A stretch of 64,000 nucleotides of DNA, from the NCBI RefSeq assembly GCF_022682495.2, contig NC_071388.1, positions 15,115,171-15,179,170 on the forward strand. Reading direction: 5' to 3'. Every line of letters starts with the position of its first letter. Position 1 is the stretch's first letter. This document shows, piece by piece, positions 11,475-23,585 of the stretch. Made by a program: the position numbers and the translations under genes. Source of the DNA: Desmodus rotundus. Lineage: Eukaryota; Chordata; Mammalia; Chiroptera; Phyllostomidae. The notes beneath the pieces are model-generated. The model ran no database searches and was not told the DNA's origin. It saw nothing but the letters and a program-made list of their open reading frames with translations.

Positions 11475-11660
11475 TGAGTGTGCATTTAGTTCTTACCACG
11501 TCAGAAACTTTTTAAGACTTCGTGTGTTTTAAGTAAATAACTTTTTTATTCTCAGTGCCAGTGACCCCGGGAGGTCACGAACACTCTCCAGCGTCTCCTA
11601 GTGAGAGGCAGAGGTAGACTTTAATCTCGTGACTAAAAGTTTACCTGCCCTGAAGTGATC
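11475..11660 (-). repeat. MIR-like SINE remnant
   Basis: Plus-strand order 'agtgtgcatttagttcttacca', 'agactt...taagtaaataac', 'cagtgacc...gtgagaggcagaggtagact' and a final 'ctgccctgaagtgatctccgggc' follows the reverse complement of MIR (growth of counts, GAGGAAACTGAGG, core, tRNA-like end). Diverged; limits approximate. Confidence 0.4.
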
Positions 11661-12068
11661 TCCGGGCATTATATATTTTGGTAGATGACATCATTAATTG
11701 TCCTATTTCTCATTCTAAAAGTATGAAATGTACTCTTGCTTTTTTTCTCTATGTTCTTTTTTCTGTCATGCTATATAGGTTTTATTTGGTGTATAAGCTC
11801 ACATACAGTTACTAAAGTCTTATGCAGCCATTGACTGAGAAACATTTCCACCAAGAATAATCTAAAGGAGTAATTTCTTCCATTTTTAACAGTAGGTGGT
11901 TTTGTTTCCTATCATTTGCACCATCACTTTTTACAGTTCTTACTAGACTGAGGGAATCTGAATTCAATTTTCAACATAAATATACCCAATTTTCCTGTGA
12001 GCATGATTCTCCATTAGATATGAAAAAGTCAATATCTTTACTAACACTAATCATCTAGAACACCCCTG

Positions 12069-12162
12069 GAGGGGAAATCTTTTTTTTATATATATATCTT
12101 TTTTTAAATTGTTATTCAATTACAGTTGTGTGCCTTTTCTCCCCATCCCTCCATGCCACCTA
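12069..12162 (-). mobile_element. L1 3' end fragment
   Basis: 'aaattgttattcaattacagttgtgtgcc' followed by 'ctccccatccctcc' resembles the antisense 3' end of the L1 at 37749 ('gttgttcagttacagttgtccca' then C-rich). Preceded by a T-rich run at 12078-12112, consistent with an antisense poly-A tail. Only the last hundred bases are present. Confidence 0.5.
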
Positions 12163-13932
12163 GAAGAAGACCCATGTAGTGTTTCAGGTTAGACTCCTGC
12201 TAAAGCTCTACACACAATGGGACAATTTTTAGGATATGCATTTAGGCACCAATAGCCATCATACTAAGGACGCTTATCACTATTGCACTTGTGTATCTTT
12301 CCAGAGGGCCAGAAAATGTGGATAAGACTTGCAATTGAATAAATCCTAGTCATAGGATTTGACTATGTAGGAGATCATAAATAGTCAGCAGAAAACCAAC
12401 TTTATCTTAACATTTGAAACAAAAGTACTTTGGAGAAAATTACTTCTGAGACCCTGATGTTTATTTTCCTTAATGGTTCTTAAAATATTTTTTCTTTTAA
12501 ATAAACCTTTGATACAGTTAAAGTTAGGAAAGAGAGACAGTTATAGATCATGTGATATTTTGAGAGAGATGAGAGAAAAAGAGAGAGAGAGGGACTGACT
12601 TAATTTTAAAACTTCAAGCACCTTGCCCTGAATATGTGTTCCTGTTATTTAATTTTATTTGCCTTATCGCATAAAAGTTACCCTGTTGTTCAAATTAGTA
12701 GGTAATTTGATATACTTTCTCCATATCTGACAACTGATTTCATCTTATTTGGAAGCTGAGAATCACTTTGATGTGTTTATATTTTTAATTAAAAATTACA
12801 ACCATCAATTTCAAATTAAGATTTGAGTATTTCTAAATAAAAATGACTTACTAAATCCCACTTCTGATTAGAATTTAAACAAAGGAGGGAAAGACTCTGA
12901 CTTCTGACATACAAAGATTTATTTCCAGTTTTTTGTTCCTTAACGTCATGTCTGTTTCTTGAGTCCTTAATTTTGTATCTTTATTGCAAAAATAGATATG
13001 ATAAGTTTTGTTTATTTGTTTGTTTTGTTTTAAGTAAATAAGGGAAATGTCCAAATTTAGTTTCATTTTAAAAGACAAAACATAGTCACAGGAGAATATT
13101 CTAGAAGTTTATGAGTATGGGGACTTAGGGAATGGTGTAGGAAGCAGAGCAAAAGTTGAGAGAAAGCAATGAAAAAATATAAATTGAAAAATTGAAGAGA
13201 TTTTGGATGAAAAATTAGGAAAAATAGTTTTTAGGAGCAGATACTGTAATACTTGAAATTTAAAGAGGCACTAAATGACCATTAGCAAATATAATTTTAG
13301 CCTTTTTTGGAAACCTTCAATAAAAATTTATGTGCATATGTTTTGGATAACTGATAAGTATCTAGATAATACCCAAAATTAAGAGCTTCAGTTGTACTAA
13401 ATTATATTTATTATACAATGTTAGAAGTATTTGATTTGTCTTGTATTTTAATAATTTATAACCTCCAAATATGTTGTGTAAGAAAAAATCAAATTGCTCT
13501 TTACCTCACATATAATTTCAGGTTTTAGACTATATAGTCTTTGGTCCTACAATTGCTTTCAACAGCTACAAAAAAGCCAACATTCTCCTTGCTTTGTTAT
13601 CAATTGATTGTTATTAATATTTCCCCCCAAATTTTAGAAAGCCTCTTTTTCCCAAAGATTAAAATGCTGAAGTATTTTAAAACAAATGTAAATAATTATA
13701 CTTATATAAACATATAACTCTGTATTTAAAACAATATATAAAAATCTATATCCAAAGACACATAAATATTTTTCTCCATCTCTCGAACTCAGTATATCCC
13801 TGTTTTTCTTCTCATTTATTTTTTCTGTTCTTGTCACAGCATTAAGCCTAAACTTTCATTAAATAAACATCTACTTCTACTTGGTAGTGTTTCATGGCAA
13901 CATAAGTGGTTGGCTCAAGGTAGTGTTACATA
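12163..13932. other. AT-rich DNA, nothing recognised
   Basis: Contains a GA-rich tract at about 12564-12592 and scattered A/T runs. Minus-strand ORFs at 12875-13078 and 13634-13837 are lysine- and isoleucine-rich, as expected for chance ORFs in AT-rich DNA. Confidence 0.45.
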
Positions 13933-14062
13933 CAGGTGTGGGCCAATGTAGGTTTACAGTTGTAAGTGACCTTCTTTTGAGGTAATAAAAGTATTGTTAT
14001 AACCATAAGCTGTATATCTTCTTCCACATGAACAACTGTAAAGCCACTTTTGCCCACTCCTG
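13933..14062. mobile_element. TA-flanked MITE with about 30-bp inverted termini
   Basis: Left end CAGGTGTGGGCCAATGTAGG and 'tttacagttgt' is inverted at the right as 'acaactgtaaagccac' and TTTTGCCCACTCCTG. The flanks are TA (13931-13932) and CA (14063-14064, presumably a decayed TA). Total 130 bp with no coding capacity. TA duplication and short length fit a non-autonomous Tc1/mariner element; that superfamily call is inference from the TA target and the terminal pattern, which I recognise from other laurasiatherian genomes. Confidence 0.75.
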
Positions 14063-14064
14063 CA

Positions 14065-17000
14065 TTTGTGAGAAGACCCCTTATATTTGAAAATACTCAT
14101 TATGGAGAGGGAAGAGCTTATTAGCCTTCTAATAGGAATAATTTTCAGATATAAGTGGTTAATTATCTAAGAGTTCACTTATAAGAAGGTATGTTCAGAT
14201 AGTAATTTAACATTAGCACTTTTGCTTGAGGGAGTCAAAATAAAAGGATGTTACTTTTGTCTCCTTAAAACAAAACATTTTATTAAACATAATTTTAATA
14301 GTTCAGAAAAATTTGGATTATCAATGACATCATTTTTGGCATGAAAACAAGTTGTCAAAAGCATTTGAATGACAAAGGGTAAGTGCATACTCTCAAGTTA
14401 GTTGTGAAAATTCAACAGTCAAAAGGAGGTATAGCTTATTCAAGTGAGCCCTTGACTGGCACAGGGATATATGTTTGTGTACAATATTCAACACCTTTAA
14501 CCTCATTAATTATTTCATGGACACATGTTCTTTGGGTTTTATTTTACTCTTCTAGTGAAAACGATTATTCAGATCAAACTGAAAACTTTTCCCTAAACTC
14601 TTTAATTTAATTGGAATAAATTTTTGGAGAAAGGTGAGATTTCTCACTCCACCCACAGAAACTTGAGGTTTCCACATGAATTCAGTGTAAGGATTATGGG
14701 CCTTTTTGGCTTTTTCTTGCCCACCTCCTGCTCCACTCAATAAAGCTGTTGGATATCCTTTTATAGCTTAAAGACGGGGGCGGTGGGTGGAAGAAGAACA
14801 GGACATAGCCAAGTCCTCATTTCACTTTTGCTGCTTGTAATGGATATTCCCGTGGGCACTAGAGGCTACGCACTCTGAAGTGGTGCCTCTCCTTCACATG
14901 CCATCTGCTACCTTCACCTACCATCTTCTACTCCCTGCAAGGAGTGACTTTTTTTTTATAATTAGCTCACATAGACTTGCTTTGTGGTCCTGCTATCCTA
15001 GGCTAGCACACAGTCTGAGACAAAAATCCCTTTGAAAATTACCCTGGACCATACAAAGCTAGACTGAACTGTGACTTCTCCCTGACCTCCATGTTTCAGT
15101 TACTATGTACAGTTGCTAGAAGCAAGTGCAGTTATTTACAGAGTCAGCCACAACCCCCGCAAAGCCCTCATTCTTTCTTTCTTCTCTGGTCGACCCAAAA
15201 TGTTGCCAAAGACAGGCGACCACAGACTGGTATCTTACCCAGGCAATTGTGTAAAATTACTCCGGGGTCACCCCATAACTGCCAGGCACCTGGCTTCAGT
15301 TTTCTAGGTGATGTTCTGGAATGCTCTCTTATTGAGCTAGGGGTCATAAGTCACCTTCACCCTTTATTGCTTGAAGGTAACAATTCAGTTTGAGTTTGGA
15401 TGAAGTTTCAGAGTTTGGCAATAACCTTCTTCAAAGACATATCTTCAGAAAGACAGTTTTAAAATCCTTTTTCAAATCTTCTTATGTCCTCCATCTCAGT
15501 AAGAGTCTTCAAAAGTTGGAAAATAGAAGACTTAGCTGCTTCCTTGGAAATTTATATTTTGGCCTGTCTCTCAACTCAGTTTGGAATGTGATACCTACAG
15601 TATCTCAGACATTGACAAGAAATTTTCAAATTAGCACCTTTCCACAAATGTTTCAAAGTTCTACTCAAGACAGACAGGGTGGGAAAAGGGAGGGAGGAGG
15701 AGATTAATGTCTTTAATGTCTATTAAAAATAAACAAAAGTGGAAACTTTTTTTTCTATACTCATTGCCATTTAATAAAAGAAAATAGATTACTGAAAGAT
15801 AAACAACTGAGTTACTTTCTGCACTATAGAAATAAGGAAGAATTTCATAGTTTAACATACGTATTTTTAGTTTCCAAATAACTTATAGTATTCATATACT
15901 GCACCCAGAATATGAAGCAAAATGGATTTTTAAATAGAAAAAAGAACTTGAAAGTAAAAGAAACATTCCGAATAAACAGTCCCAGGGCCTCTGCCTTTGT
16001 TTCTTCCATTTCCCGCTGGGTTATCACCTCAATTCTCACAAATCCTGAAACTAGAGACTGGGGTACATGGATGTGTCATACAAGAAATTGCTAGAGTATT
16101 AAAACTCTTTTGAAGTATATTGACCCAAATCTAAAGTTCGAAATGCATGTTTTGGTGTCATGCTCTGTACTTTTTGGTCCTGTCACTAAAGTTTTATGCC
16201 CTCGGATGATAGTGTAAACTTATTTTTTTTTTCTTTTTAACCTTATTTTCACTCTCTGAATATCTAAGTATGCCTAGCTAACTACATTGGCTAAGGTTGG
16301 CATTTTAAAATGCCATCAAATCTTCACACTGTAAAGGATCTTTCACAGTTTGAGAAAACCCTCACACAGGGTAGATTTATTTATGACCAATTAGTAAGCT
16401 TAGATATCTCTCAAAACACAGGGTCCCTTCAAGGCAGAGCATGTCTACTTAAGATTCATTCTCGGTCACATGAAAATGCCAGACTTCTGATTTTATTTTC
16501 CTGTATATGTACATATATACTTAAGATTTGGTAGATGAACTTCTTCAAAGACATTTTTAAATGAAATATTAGCATGATTTTAGTAATATATGTCATTGAA
16601 TACCACCTTGAAATAGTTAATGGTTAAATGCCTGATGCTTGTCATCAGAAGAACTGTTGAGAAAGGGGTGAAAATTCAGTATAATTTAGTTGATGCAACA
16701 CTAAGCAATCAGTATGAGAATAGCTTGCAAACTTATGACATTGGCTTGAGTTTTACTGATTAAAAAAGGAGGGAAAATGCTATAATTTTCCTATTTCACC
16801 ATTTTCCCTTGCAAATTATATTTTTTTATTGAATCTTTAATCAGATTTCTGAACTCTTTCCAAATGGCAGCTCCGTTGTTGAGATATATTAAACATTGTC
16901 ACTAATCCCACCAGTAGTTAGATTTGCTTCATGTATCTATACATTTTAAAAAATATACACATATATTTACTTGCTATTTGTGCCTTTGTCTTATGCTCTT

Positions 17001-17458
17001 TACTAGACTGTCTCTTTGGTGATACTCAAATATATAAAATCATTAAACTCTGGAAGAGGATGGAATGTTTGCCAAATTACCTAATTTTTGTGATTTCCTT
17101 GTCATTTCCTTGGTGATTTTTGTAGTATTAAAAATCATGCATGCTTATTATGATGGAAGTAAAAGAATTTTTTCCTCTTGATGAAGCATATTCAATTTAG
17201 TGAGGACAATTTTATATCCTCTCTATTTCTCTGTTTTAAACCCTGTCAGCTCCCAAGAACCTCTCAATCAAGCACCTTTATAGCTTTTGGGCTATTGAAA
17301 CCTCTCCTGTTACTCTCTGAGCTATAGCTTGAGGGATTTCCCCACCTTTCCAAGCCTCTTGTACACTGTGAAATAAAGTGGCTTAAAGACAAAAGAAAGA
17401 AAGTTAGCCTATAATTCCTCTTTAGTCGATAAAGTGCAGTACTTTAAATCAAGGTTTA
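14065..17458. other. No gene recognised
   Basis: Mixed, mostly AT-rich. ORFs up to 105 codons (15091-15393, 15390-15707) show no motif and no splice context. A somewhat GC-richer patch lies at 14880-15330. The piece around 17240-17390 ends with an AATAAA-like 'gaaataaagtgg', which could be a decayed LTR or transcript end, but I cannot support more. Confidence 0.4.
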
Positions 17459-17500
17459 GATGTTTTTGTTTTTGTTTTTGTTCTTGTTTCTTTTTGTTTT
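17459..17500. repeat. (GTTTTT)n simple repeat
   Basis: Seven imperfect units of GTTTTT with C interruptions (gttcttgtttc). Confidence 0.8.
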
Positions 17501-17654
17501 GAACTAACTGATCACTTTTTCTAAGAGGGAGAATTAATGGACCAAATACAACCCTGTGTGCCAACAGGAAATATGTTGAACTTAAGCATCAGTTTACCAA
17601 GACGATAAATTCCCATTTATTTTTCTGGTAGGAGACAGTAGTTTTATTTATTTA

Positions 17655-17990
17655 TTTATTTTGAACTTCATAGAAGAATCTACAATAAATTGCACATATT
17701 TAAAGTGAATAATTTATCAATTTTGATATATATAATATCTACCACTGAAACCATCATCACAATCAAGATAACAAACATTTCTTTTCCACCAATATTCTTT
17801 GCATGCTTTTTAACCCCGGTGTTTCTCCATGCCAACCCCCAGGCTACACCACCTCTGATCAACTCTCTTTGAAGTTCTTTGCATTTTCTATAACTGTATA
17901 TAAATGTTATTACTGTGTGTGTGTGTGTGTGCATTTTTGCTTGGATTTATTTTAAACCATTACAGGCTGCAATGGTATGGAATGTACTTG
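17655..17990 (-). mobile_element. L1M 3' region fragment
   Basis: Plus-strand text runs 'cacatatttaaagtgaataattta', 'accatcatcacaatcaagataa', 'ccccaggctacaccacctctgatcaactctcttt' and 'ttgcattttctataactgtatataaatg', the reverse complement of an old mammalian L1M 3' section. A (TG)n run interrupts the end. Confidence 0.6.
17913..17932. repeat. (TG)n microsatellite
   Basis: Ten TG units preceded by 'ttac' and followed by 'catttttgc'. Confidence 0.9.
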
Positions 17991-20400
17991 GAAGCCTTCA
18001 ATAAGACCATCAGGCTTGGCTGGGTTCTTATCCAGATTTTTTGTTGATAATTTTACCAGCCATATTCTGGTAAAAGCATATGAAGCATACTCCAAAGTCA
18101 CCTCACCAACTCTGTTATATTTTCTCACCAGTGTTGATTGAGTCCAGGGGCCAGCTTGACCTTGCTGGGATGGATAAACTCATGCAAAGCTTTTAAAGAT
18201 TTTAATTTGAGATCCTCTGGTGCCATCACAGGGCTGCCTCGAGATTGTTAGAGATTAGATTAGAATAATTTGCATCCAGGCATTATCTCATTATTTTTTC
18301 CTATTCCAGAGCTGATTGATGATTCTCTGTCCAGGGCCAGGATGTTAGTGAGGCGGCTTCTTTGACATAAGGATCATCCAGAGCATTTTGCACATTCAGT
18401 ACGTCACCTCTTTCTTCCCCCAGCCTCACACACTCCCTGGTCGGTTTTTGTTGTCGTTTCTGTTCTTGTTTTTCATAATAGCCACCTTCTTTGTAAAAAT
18501 TAGCATTCTTCAGAATTAGTTAATATTTTAAGTATTTTTAATTGAGGTTCCTGCAGAAGTGAAGAAACTCCTTTGTTTTCAAAGCCTTCCATAATCCTTA
18601 TTTACCCTCAAAACACATCCTTAACTTCAGATTTTTAGCAACCTCCTCTTGTAAATAGAATGTTCCAAGTGCGATATCAAATCTCATTCTAGGGATGAGT
18701 TGAGACATGTTATGGTGTAACATACATAATAAGGTTTTTTTTTTTGTAATAATATAGGACCCACCAATAAAAACAGATAAAGTCACATTTTTAAAAGATG
18801 CCCAATAAATATGTCTAGTGTATGAACAGCTTTCAGACGGGAGCACAAATATCATCAATTATAGGCCAGTATTTATAATATTACAATAATGGATACAAAT
18901 GTGTGAAGGAGATTTAAAAGTAGACAAGCTTATTTGATGAGAATAAGCAATGGAGCCTGCACAGGAAGAGATCATCCAGTGTAAGGAACATCCTAAACCC
19001 AAGTTGGCCAAAGATTGTGCTCTTTTAGCTGCTGCTGTTCCTCTCTCCCAAGAAGGATCAGTAGACTTTGTCAGAAAATCAGGACAAAGAGAGTAAAAAG
19101 CTATCAGTTTCTCATGATTTTCATTAAGTTAGAACACTAAGGGATTGTCTAGGATTTTCATAAACAGTAACAGCAACAATAACAATAAAATTAATATTCA
19201 AAATACTATATGCAGGCTTAGGGCAGAAGTTTATTTAAAGGAAATTACAAATTACAAGCATCTCTCTGTTGTTATGACGGCAAACATTAATCTCCATTTA
19301 TTATCTAAGAGTTTCACATTTTATATCCTAGTATGTAGATTTCAGATTGTCTTGAATTTTTATAAAACACAAAAACAGATTTACGATCAATCCCCTCGTA
19401 TTCATCCAGCTTATGTAGCAACATCACTGCCTGAAGAATTGAAAGTAGCTCAAGGGTTGGGACTGATTAGTCTATTCCTCCCACAACTGGCTCAGAAATT
19501 TGGTTTACTTCTAGCTGTCATTTCACTTATTAATTTTATATGCCATTAAGTACAATTGATTCATCTGTGTATTTTGTTAAATGCAAGGAAGGTTCACTTA
19601 AGTATTTTGTGCATTTCCTTTACTTGGACCTATTTTAATTGAAGGATAAGGAAAGGAAACAGTTATTGCCACCCAGAGAGCACCGTAATCAATAAATTTA
19701 TTTCTATCTGTAAGTAAGACTATAAAACAGAATGCTTTCTCACCAAAAGAGTATTGTGTGTATGTGTGTGTTTTCACAATTTCTGAGACAAAAATCAATA
19801 ACAGTTTTAAAATACTGAAAAATGCATTTGGTCGATTGCAAGCTTCTCTATGCCGGGGGACACACGATTGTATGCTCAGGATCAAAGCCCTTGCTGTTCT
19901 AACTTAACTTTGATCCTTATGCATAGTTGTGTTTCCTTACCGGTCATCCTTCAGCAGAGCAGAGACCCATTACTTCCTGATGGAGTTCAGCTTTATGAAA
20001 ATCCACTCTCTTACCCAAGGAAGAAGGCAGTGTTTAGCTTTGCAGTTAATTCCTCAAGCTTTTTTTTTTTTTTTTCTGTTTTCAAGATATGTAGAGTTGA
20101 AATCATCTTTGATAACTTTTCTCTTTGGAAAACCACTAAATGTTCCTTTTAGCTATGTGAAAGCAGAACAAGTGTTCTCTCCTGAAATGAAGTTACTGTA
20201 AAAAGCTGAAGCCTTGTAGGAGTAGAAACTGCTTCCATGAGACTGAAGATAATTTTTTATGCTGAAAATACAAGTTAATTCTCTTGGAATCATGATTCAT
20301 CTTCAGAATACACAAGGGGGATACACCCACAAAGAAACCAGAATTATCTTCTGGAAGGAAGGCTTCTTGTGGCAGAGGCTTCCCCTGCGAGGTGAGTGCC
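17991..20400. other. No gene recognised
   Basis: Unassigned DNA. Around 18120-18440 it is of balanced composition, without an ORF of note. ORFs at 19145-19549 (134 codons) and 19850-20152 lack any motif and cross low-complexity sequence; a T15 run sits at 20060-20074. Confidence 0.4.
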
Positions 20401-20414
20401 CATCTGTATCAGTG

Positions 20415-20892
20415 TACCTGCTGGTGGTGTTACGAGAGGCTGTGTTCTGCTTGGATGAAATTTTTCTGAAGACTCTTTCAATAATTTTGCCCATTTCATG
20501 ATGGGTGATTTACAAGTGCACTTACCCACACTGTGCTGAGTGTTCAGCAGCTTTTGACAAAGACAACAAGACCCCCAAGCCCCACCCTCCCTATTCACCT
20601 GATCTCCTTCCAAGTGACTTTCTGTTTGCTTGTTTCCCTGGATAAAAAAATGTCCTCAAAGGGAAATATTTTGCTGATGTGGAAGAGGTGAAACAAAAAA
20701 TGGCAGAAATACTAAAATACACCAAAATTGATGAGTTTAAAAACTGTTTTCAGCAGTGGGGGGAAAAAAAAAAACTCAATAGGTGTATTGCATTAAATGG
20801 AGAGTACTTGGAAGGTGATTGAATTTTAGACATGTAAGAATAAATACACAGGTTTTATAAATAAATTCCATTTCAGAGGGTCCCCACTTGTA
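20415..20892 (+). pseudogene. Mariner transposase C-terminal part and right end, fossil
   Basis: Mariner transposases cut and paste their element at TA sites with a DD34D catalytic triad. In one frame from 20577 the sequence reads KPHPPYSPDLLPSDFLF, the mariner block holding the third catalytic aspartate, then 'VLKGKYFADVEEVKQKMAE' and 'IDEFKNCFQQW' typical of the C-terminus. A TAA at 20643-20645 interrupts the block, and a frameshift follows near 20757. Upstream to about 20415 the match is weaker and broken ('YLLVVLREAV', 'VLSVQQLLTK' in another frame). The 3' side ends with 'agggtccccacttgTA', a plausible right terminus. The N-terminal helix-turn-helix region and left terminus are missing. 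Confidence 0.8.
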
Positions 20893-20974
20893 TACATATT
20901 TAAAGACATACCTCTTTCTATCTCTCCTTCTTCCTCTGTCCTCTCCCCTCCGTTGTCCTCCACTCCCCTCTCTC

Positions 20975-20992
20975 CACACACACACACACACA
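20975..20992. repeat. (CA)n microsatellite
   Basis: About nine CA units after a CT-rich stretch (20920-20974). Confidence 0.85.
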
Positions 20993-21613
20993 GATTTTGA
21001 TGATACCTTGTTACAATGCATTATTTTGGCTAACTAAAAGGGTATCATTTTGTGTATTTGCAATTCCTCATATAATATGAAAGAGTTAATTGTCCTGCAG
21101 CTATTGGCAAGAGCTATACAGGTTTAAATACAAGATAAGAGAAAGAGATTTAGTGCTTTCTGAATAGAATTGAGAAATATGCTCATACATAACGGATAAA
21201 ACCATTGACTTCAAGGAATTCAAAGCAAAAAGGAAATATACAGTGATGTAACATAAGGGACAGCATATACTGAAACAAGAGAGCACTTTCGTAACATTTT
21301 CAATAAGTAGTGGGCCTTGTGAACAAAGAAGCTTGTAATAGGTGTATAGAACAGAGGATATCGATTGTATAAGTATTGCGTAATTTATATACAAAGGGTT
21401 GGAAGATCTTAAAATATTTGAGATAAGAGCAAAATAGACTAACTTGCATGAAAAAAATTGCAGTTATGAACATGTTTCTTATAGTTATGGCAACGTCTTT
21501 ACTGATACTAATTTCACATCAAAGCACGAATGATGAAAGTCATATAACTCCCATGTTATATATTTTTTATTCCCACAGTTTCTAGGTTCACCACTCACTA
21601 AGGTGTATCCATA
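20993..21613. other. No gene recognised
   Basis: AT-rich. A 97-codon minus-strand ORF (21101-21394) has no motif beyond hydrophobic low-complexity sequence. Confidence 0.45.
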
Positions 21614-22005
21614 GTGAAATTATTATTATTATTATTATTGCCTGGCTCTGCCCGAGACCCCGACTTGCAGCTTGTCCTGGAGGCCCTGCTCCCGGCTCGA
21701 TCCTTGCCTTCCCGCGGCCTCAGCGCTGCACACCCGCTTCCACCCTGAACATCAGTTAACCCCGAGGGCCTAAGGTGGCCCAAGATAAGACCCTGCAGGC
21801 CCCCAAGACGAGGTTCTCGGCCACCCCTCCTCCATCCGTCCGTGTATCCGCTCTCCTGTGGGGGGACCTGCCGCTGGATGGCCTCTCTCCCAGAGCTTCA
21901 GTTTACCCTTTCAGCAACTGGGCCCTCTTCCCGCGCTGCCTAGGCGACCCCAGAAGAGATGTCACAGGTCTCATGGAGTGGGGGTCTCCAGCCCCCGGTG
22001 AAATT
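21614..22005 (-). other. GC-rich insert with (AAT)n tail, possible retrocopy
   Basis: A GC- and CpG-rich block of about 360 bp (21640-21997) stands out sharply from AT-rich surroundings. On the minus strand it ends in an (AAT)n tail (21619-21640). GTGAAATT occurs directly at both edges (21614-21621 and 21998-22005), as a target duplication would. This combination suggests a retrotransposed copy of a GC-rich transcript, 5' end at the right. Neither strand shows a reading frame I recognise; the plus-strand ORF 21775-22011 and a minus-strand one have proline/arginine-rich compositions expected from GC-rich DNA. Alternatives: a decayed CpG island or part of an LTR or unknown SINE. Confidence 0.45.
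21619..21640. repeat. (ATT)n microsatellite
   Basis: Seven ATT units at the left edge of the GC-rich block; on the minus strand an (AAT)n tail. Confidence 0.9.
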
Positions 22006-22014
22006 GTTTAATGA

Positions 22015-22115
22015 TCTTAGTGTCTGAGCCTGTGATATGGGACTAATGTTCCTACCTCATAAATCTGTCAATAAATATAACACATCTGTAAAGAGCTCAG
22101 TAGTGTGTCTTTTTT
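22015..22115 (+). repeat. MIR fragment
   Basis: 'gtgatatgggactaatgttcctacctcat' then 'aataaatataacacatctgtaaagagctcagtagtg' matches the 3' half of MIR in plus orientation. Confidence 0.65.
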
Positions 22116-23389
22116 TGTTTATTTTGTTAGTTTTTCTTTGTGCTATTATTTTAGAATGATCTATCTGTGCCGGTGAGGCCAGGTTGAAAGTAAAACAAGC
22201 ACATAATTACATGAGTCCTAATATATGATGCAAAGATAAATAAAAATAGTATGTTTGTCCTTGGGACTGAATAATTATGAAATAGGAACTGATGGACAAT
22301 GAGACAGATTTGGGCAAGAGTAAGGCACAGTGAGAATTTTGGAATTGTATTCCCCCCAGACAAAGACCTCACACAATGGACGCTTCATTTTAAATCTATT
22401 CTGGGACATTTGCCCAACACTTACACATTCCCACGCATAAGCTTTGCTAGAACTCTCTTTTTGTTGAACAAAGGTGCAAAGGGGATTTTCCACTGCGCAT
22501 TTTATTCAGTTTTCACCTGAAACAATACACTGTGTCAATCTCTTGGCAGAGCAGTTGAAGAGTGTCGGGAGGCTCTTTCTATACCATGGGTGGTATAGAT
22601 TGTGACACTTACTGAAGGATGCACAGGTGAAAAAATGGAGCATTGACAGTGTGAATGAATAGCTCTAATATGGCTGTCAGCTGGTGAGTTAGATGATAGG
22701 TTTCTGAAGAAAATAAATTGTGGACTAAGAACTCATGTATTCATTTAAGGACATTTTAATCACAACTGCTTTCTAGTGTCTGTACATGTAACACCATTTA
22801 TAACAAGATTAAAATAGGAATTATTTGATGTAAAAGTGGCATAGTATGAAAATGACAAGTTGTTACATTCACAGCACATTGTGACAGCTACGTACAGGCA
22901 TGCTTACATCATTTTAAGGAAATACATTTATTTCATTAAGTTCTATAATGGTGTGGGCCATATTGATGTTTTTCAAAATGAGAATTCATAACATTAATTG
23001 ACCTTTACTTGTACAAGAACATCAATATCTAAATAATCAATACATTGTTTTATATTTACAGTTTCTAAGAATGTCAGCTATGTAGATAATTATGTTATAG
23101 TTATTTTATACCTGCTTCTACTTAAACATTACAAGGAACCTTGCTGCTCAGAAAACATGTTGGTACATAGAACACCATGGTCAAGTTTTTCAAAGAAGAA
23201 ACAGTATTTATTTGATGGACAAATCTTATATAGGGGCATAAATTTAAATGAAAATGTGTACTACCAGTGAAGTAAAGTGGTATATTTAATATGAGAATTT
23301 TCAAGAGCATTATTTAAAATACATCAAATGGGACTCTTGGAGTTAAGACCACCAGGCAAAGACTCTGCTTAAGCCTTAGCTTGGGAAAT
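22116..23389. other. AT-rich DNA, nothing recognised
   Basis: Short ORFs only. A small inverted repeat (ctatacc / ggtatag) lies at 22579-22598. Confidence 0.45.
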
Positions 23390-23585
23390 GTGAATTAACC
23401 AGAATCTGCCACTCCCTAATGTGGGACCCAAGGCAAGTTACCCAAATCACTTCGAGAAATATGTTCCTAATAATTAACTAGATGAAATATCTATCTTTAT
23501 TGGGGGTGGTTTGAAGTTTAAATGTTATAAAGTTTATATAACTAGTAGAACATCTTATACATAGTAGATGCTAAATGTATATTTT
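23390..23585 (+). repeat. MIR-like SINE remnant
   Basis: 'aatctgccactccctaatgtgggacccaaggcaagttaccca' is the MIR tRNA-derived/core part, and 'taactagtagaacatcttatacatagtagatgctaaatgt' its 3' part, plus orientation. Confidence 0.6.

Noticed and set aside
21640..21997. CpG island marking a gene promoter
   Set aside because: Too short, no adjacent exon-like sequence, and flanking repeats with a tail argue for an insertion; kept as a retrocopy candidate instead.
21775..22011. 78-codon ORF in the GC-rich block
   Set aside because: GC-rich DNA has few stop codons; no motif, and it reads opposite to the direction implied by the tail.
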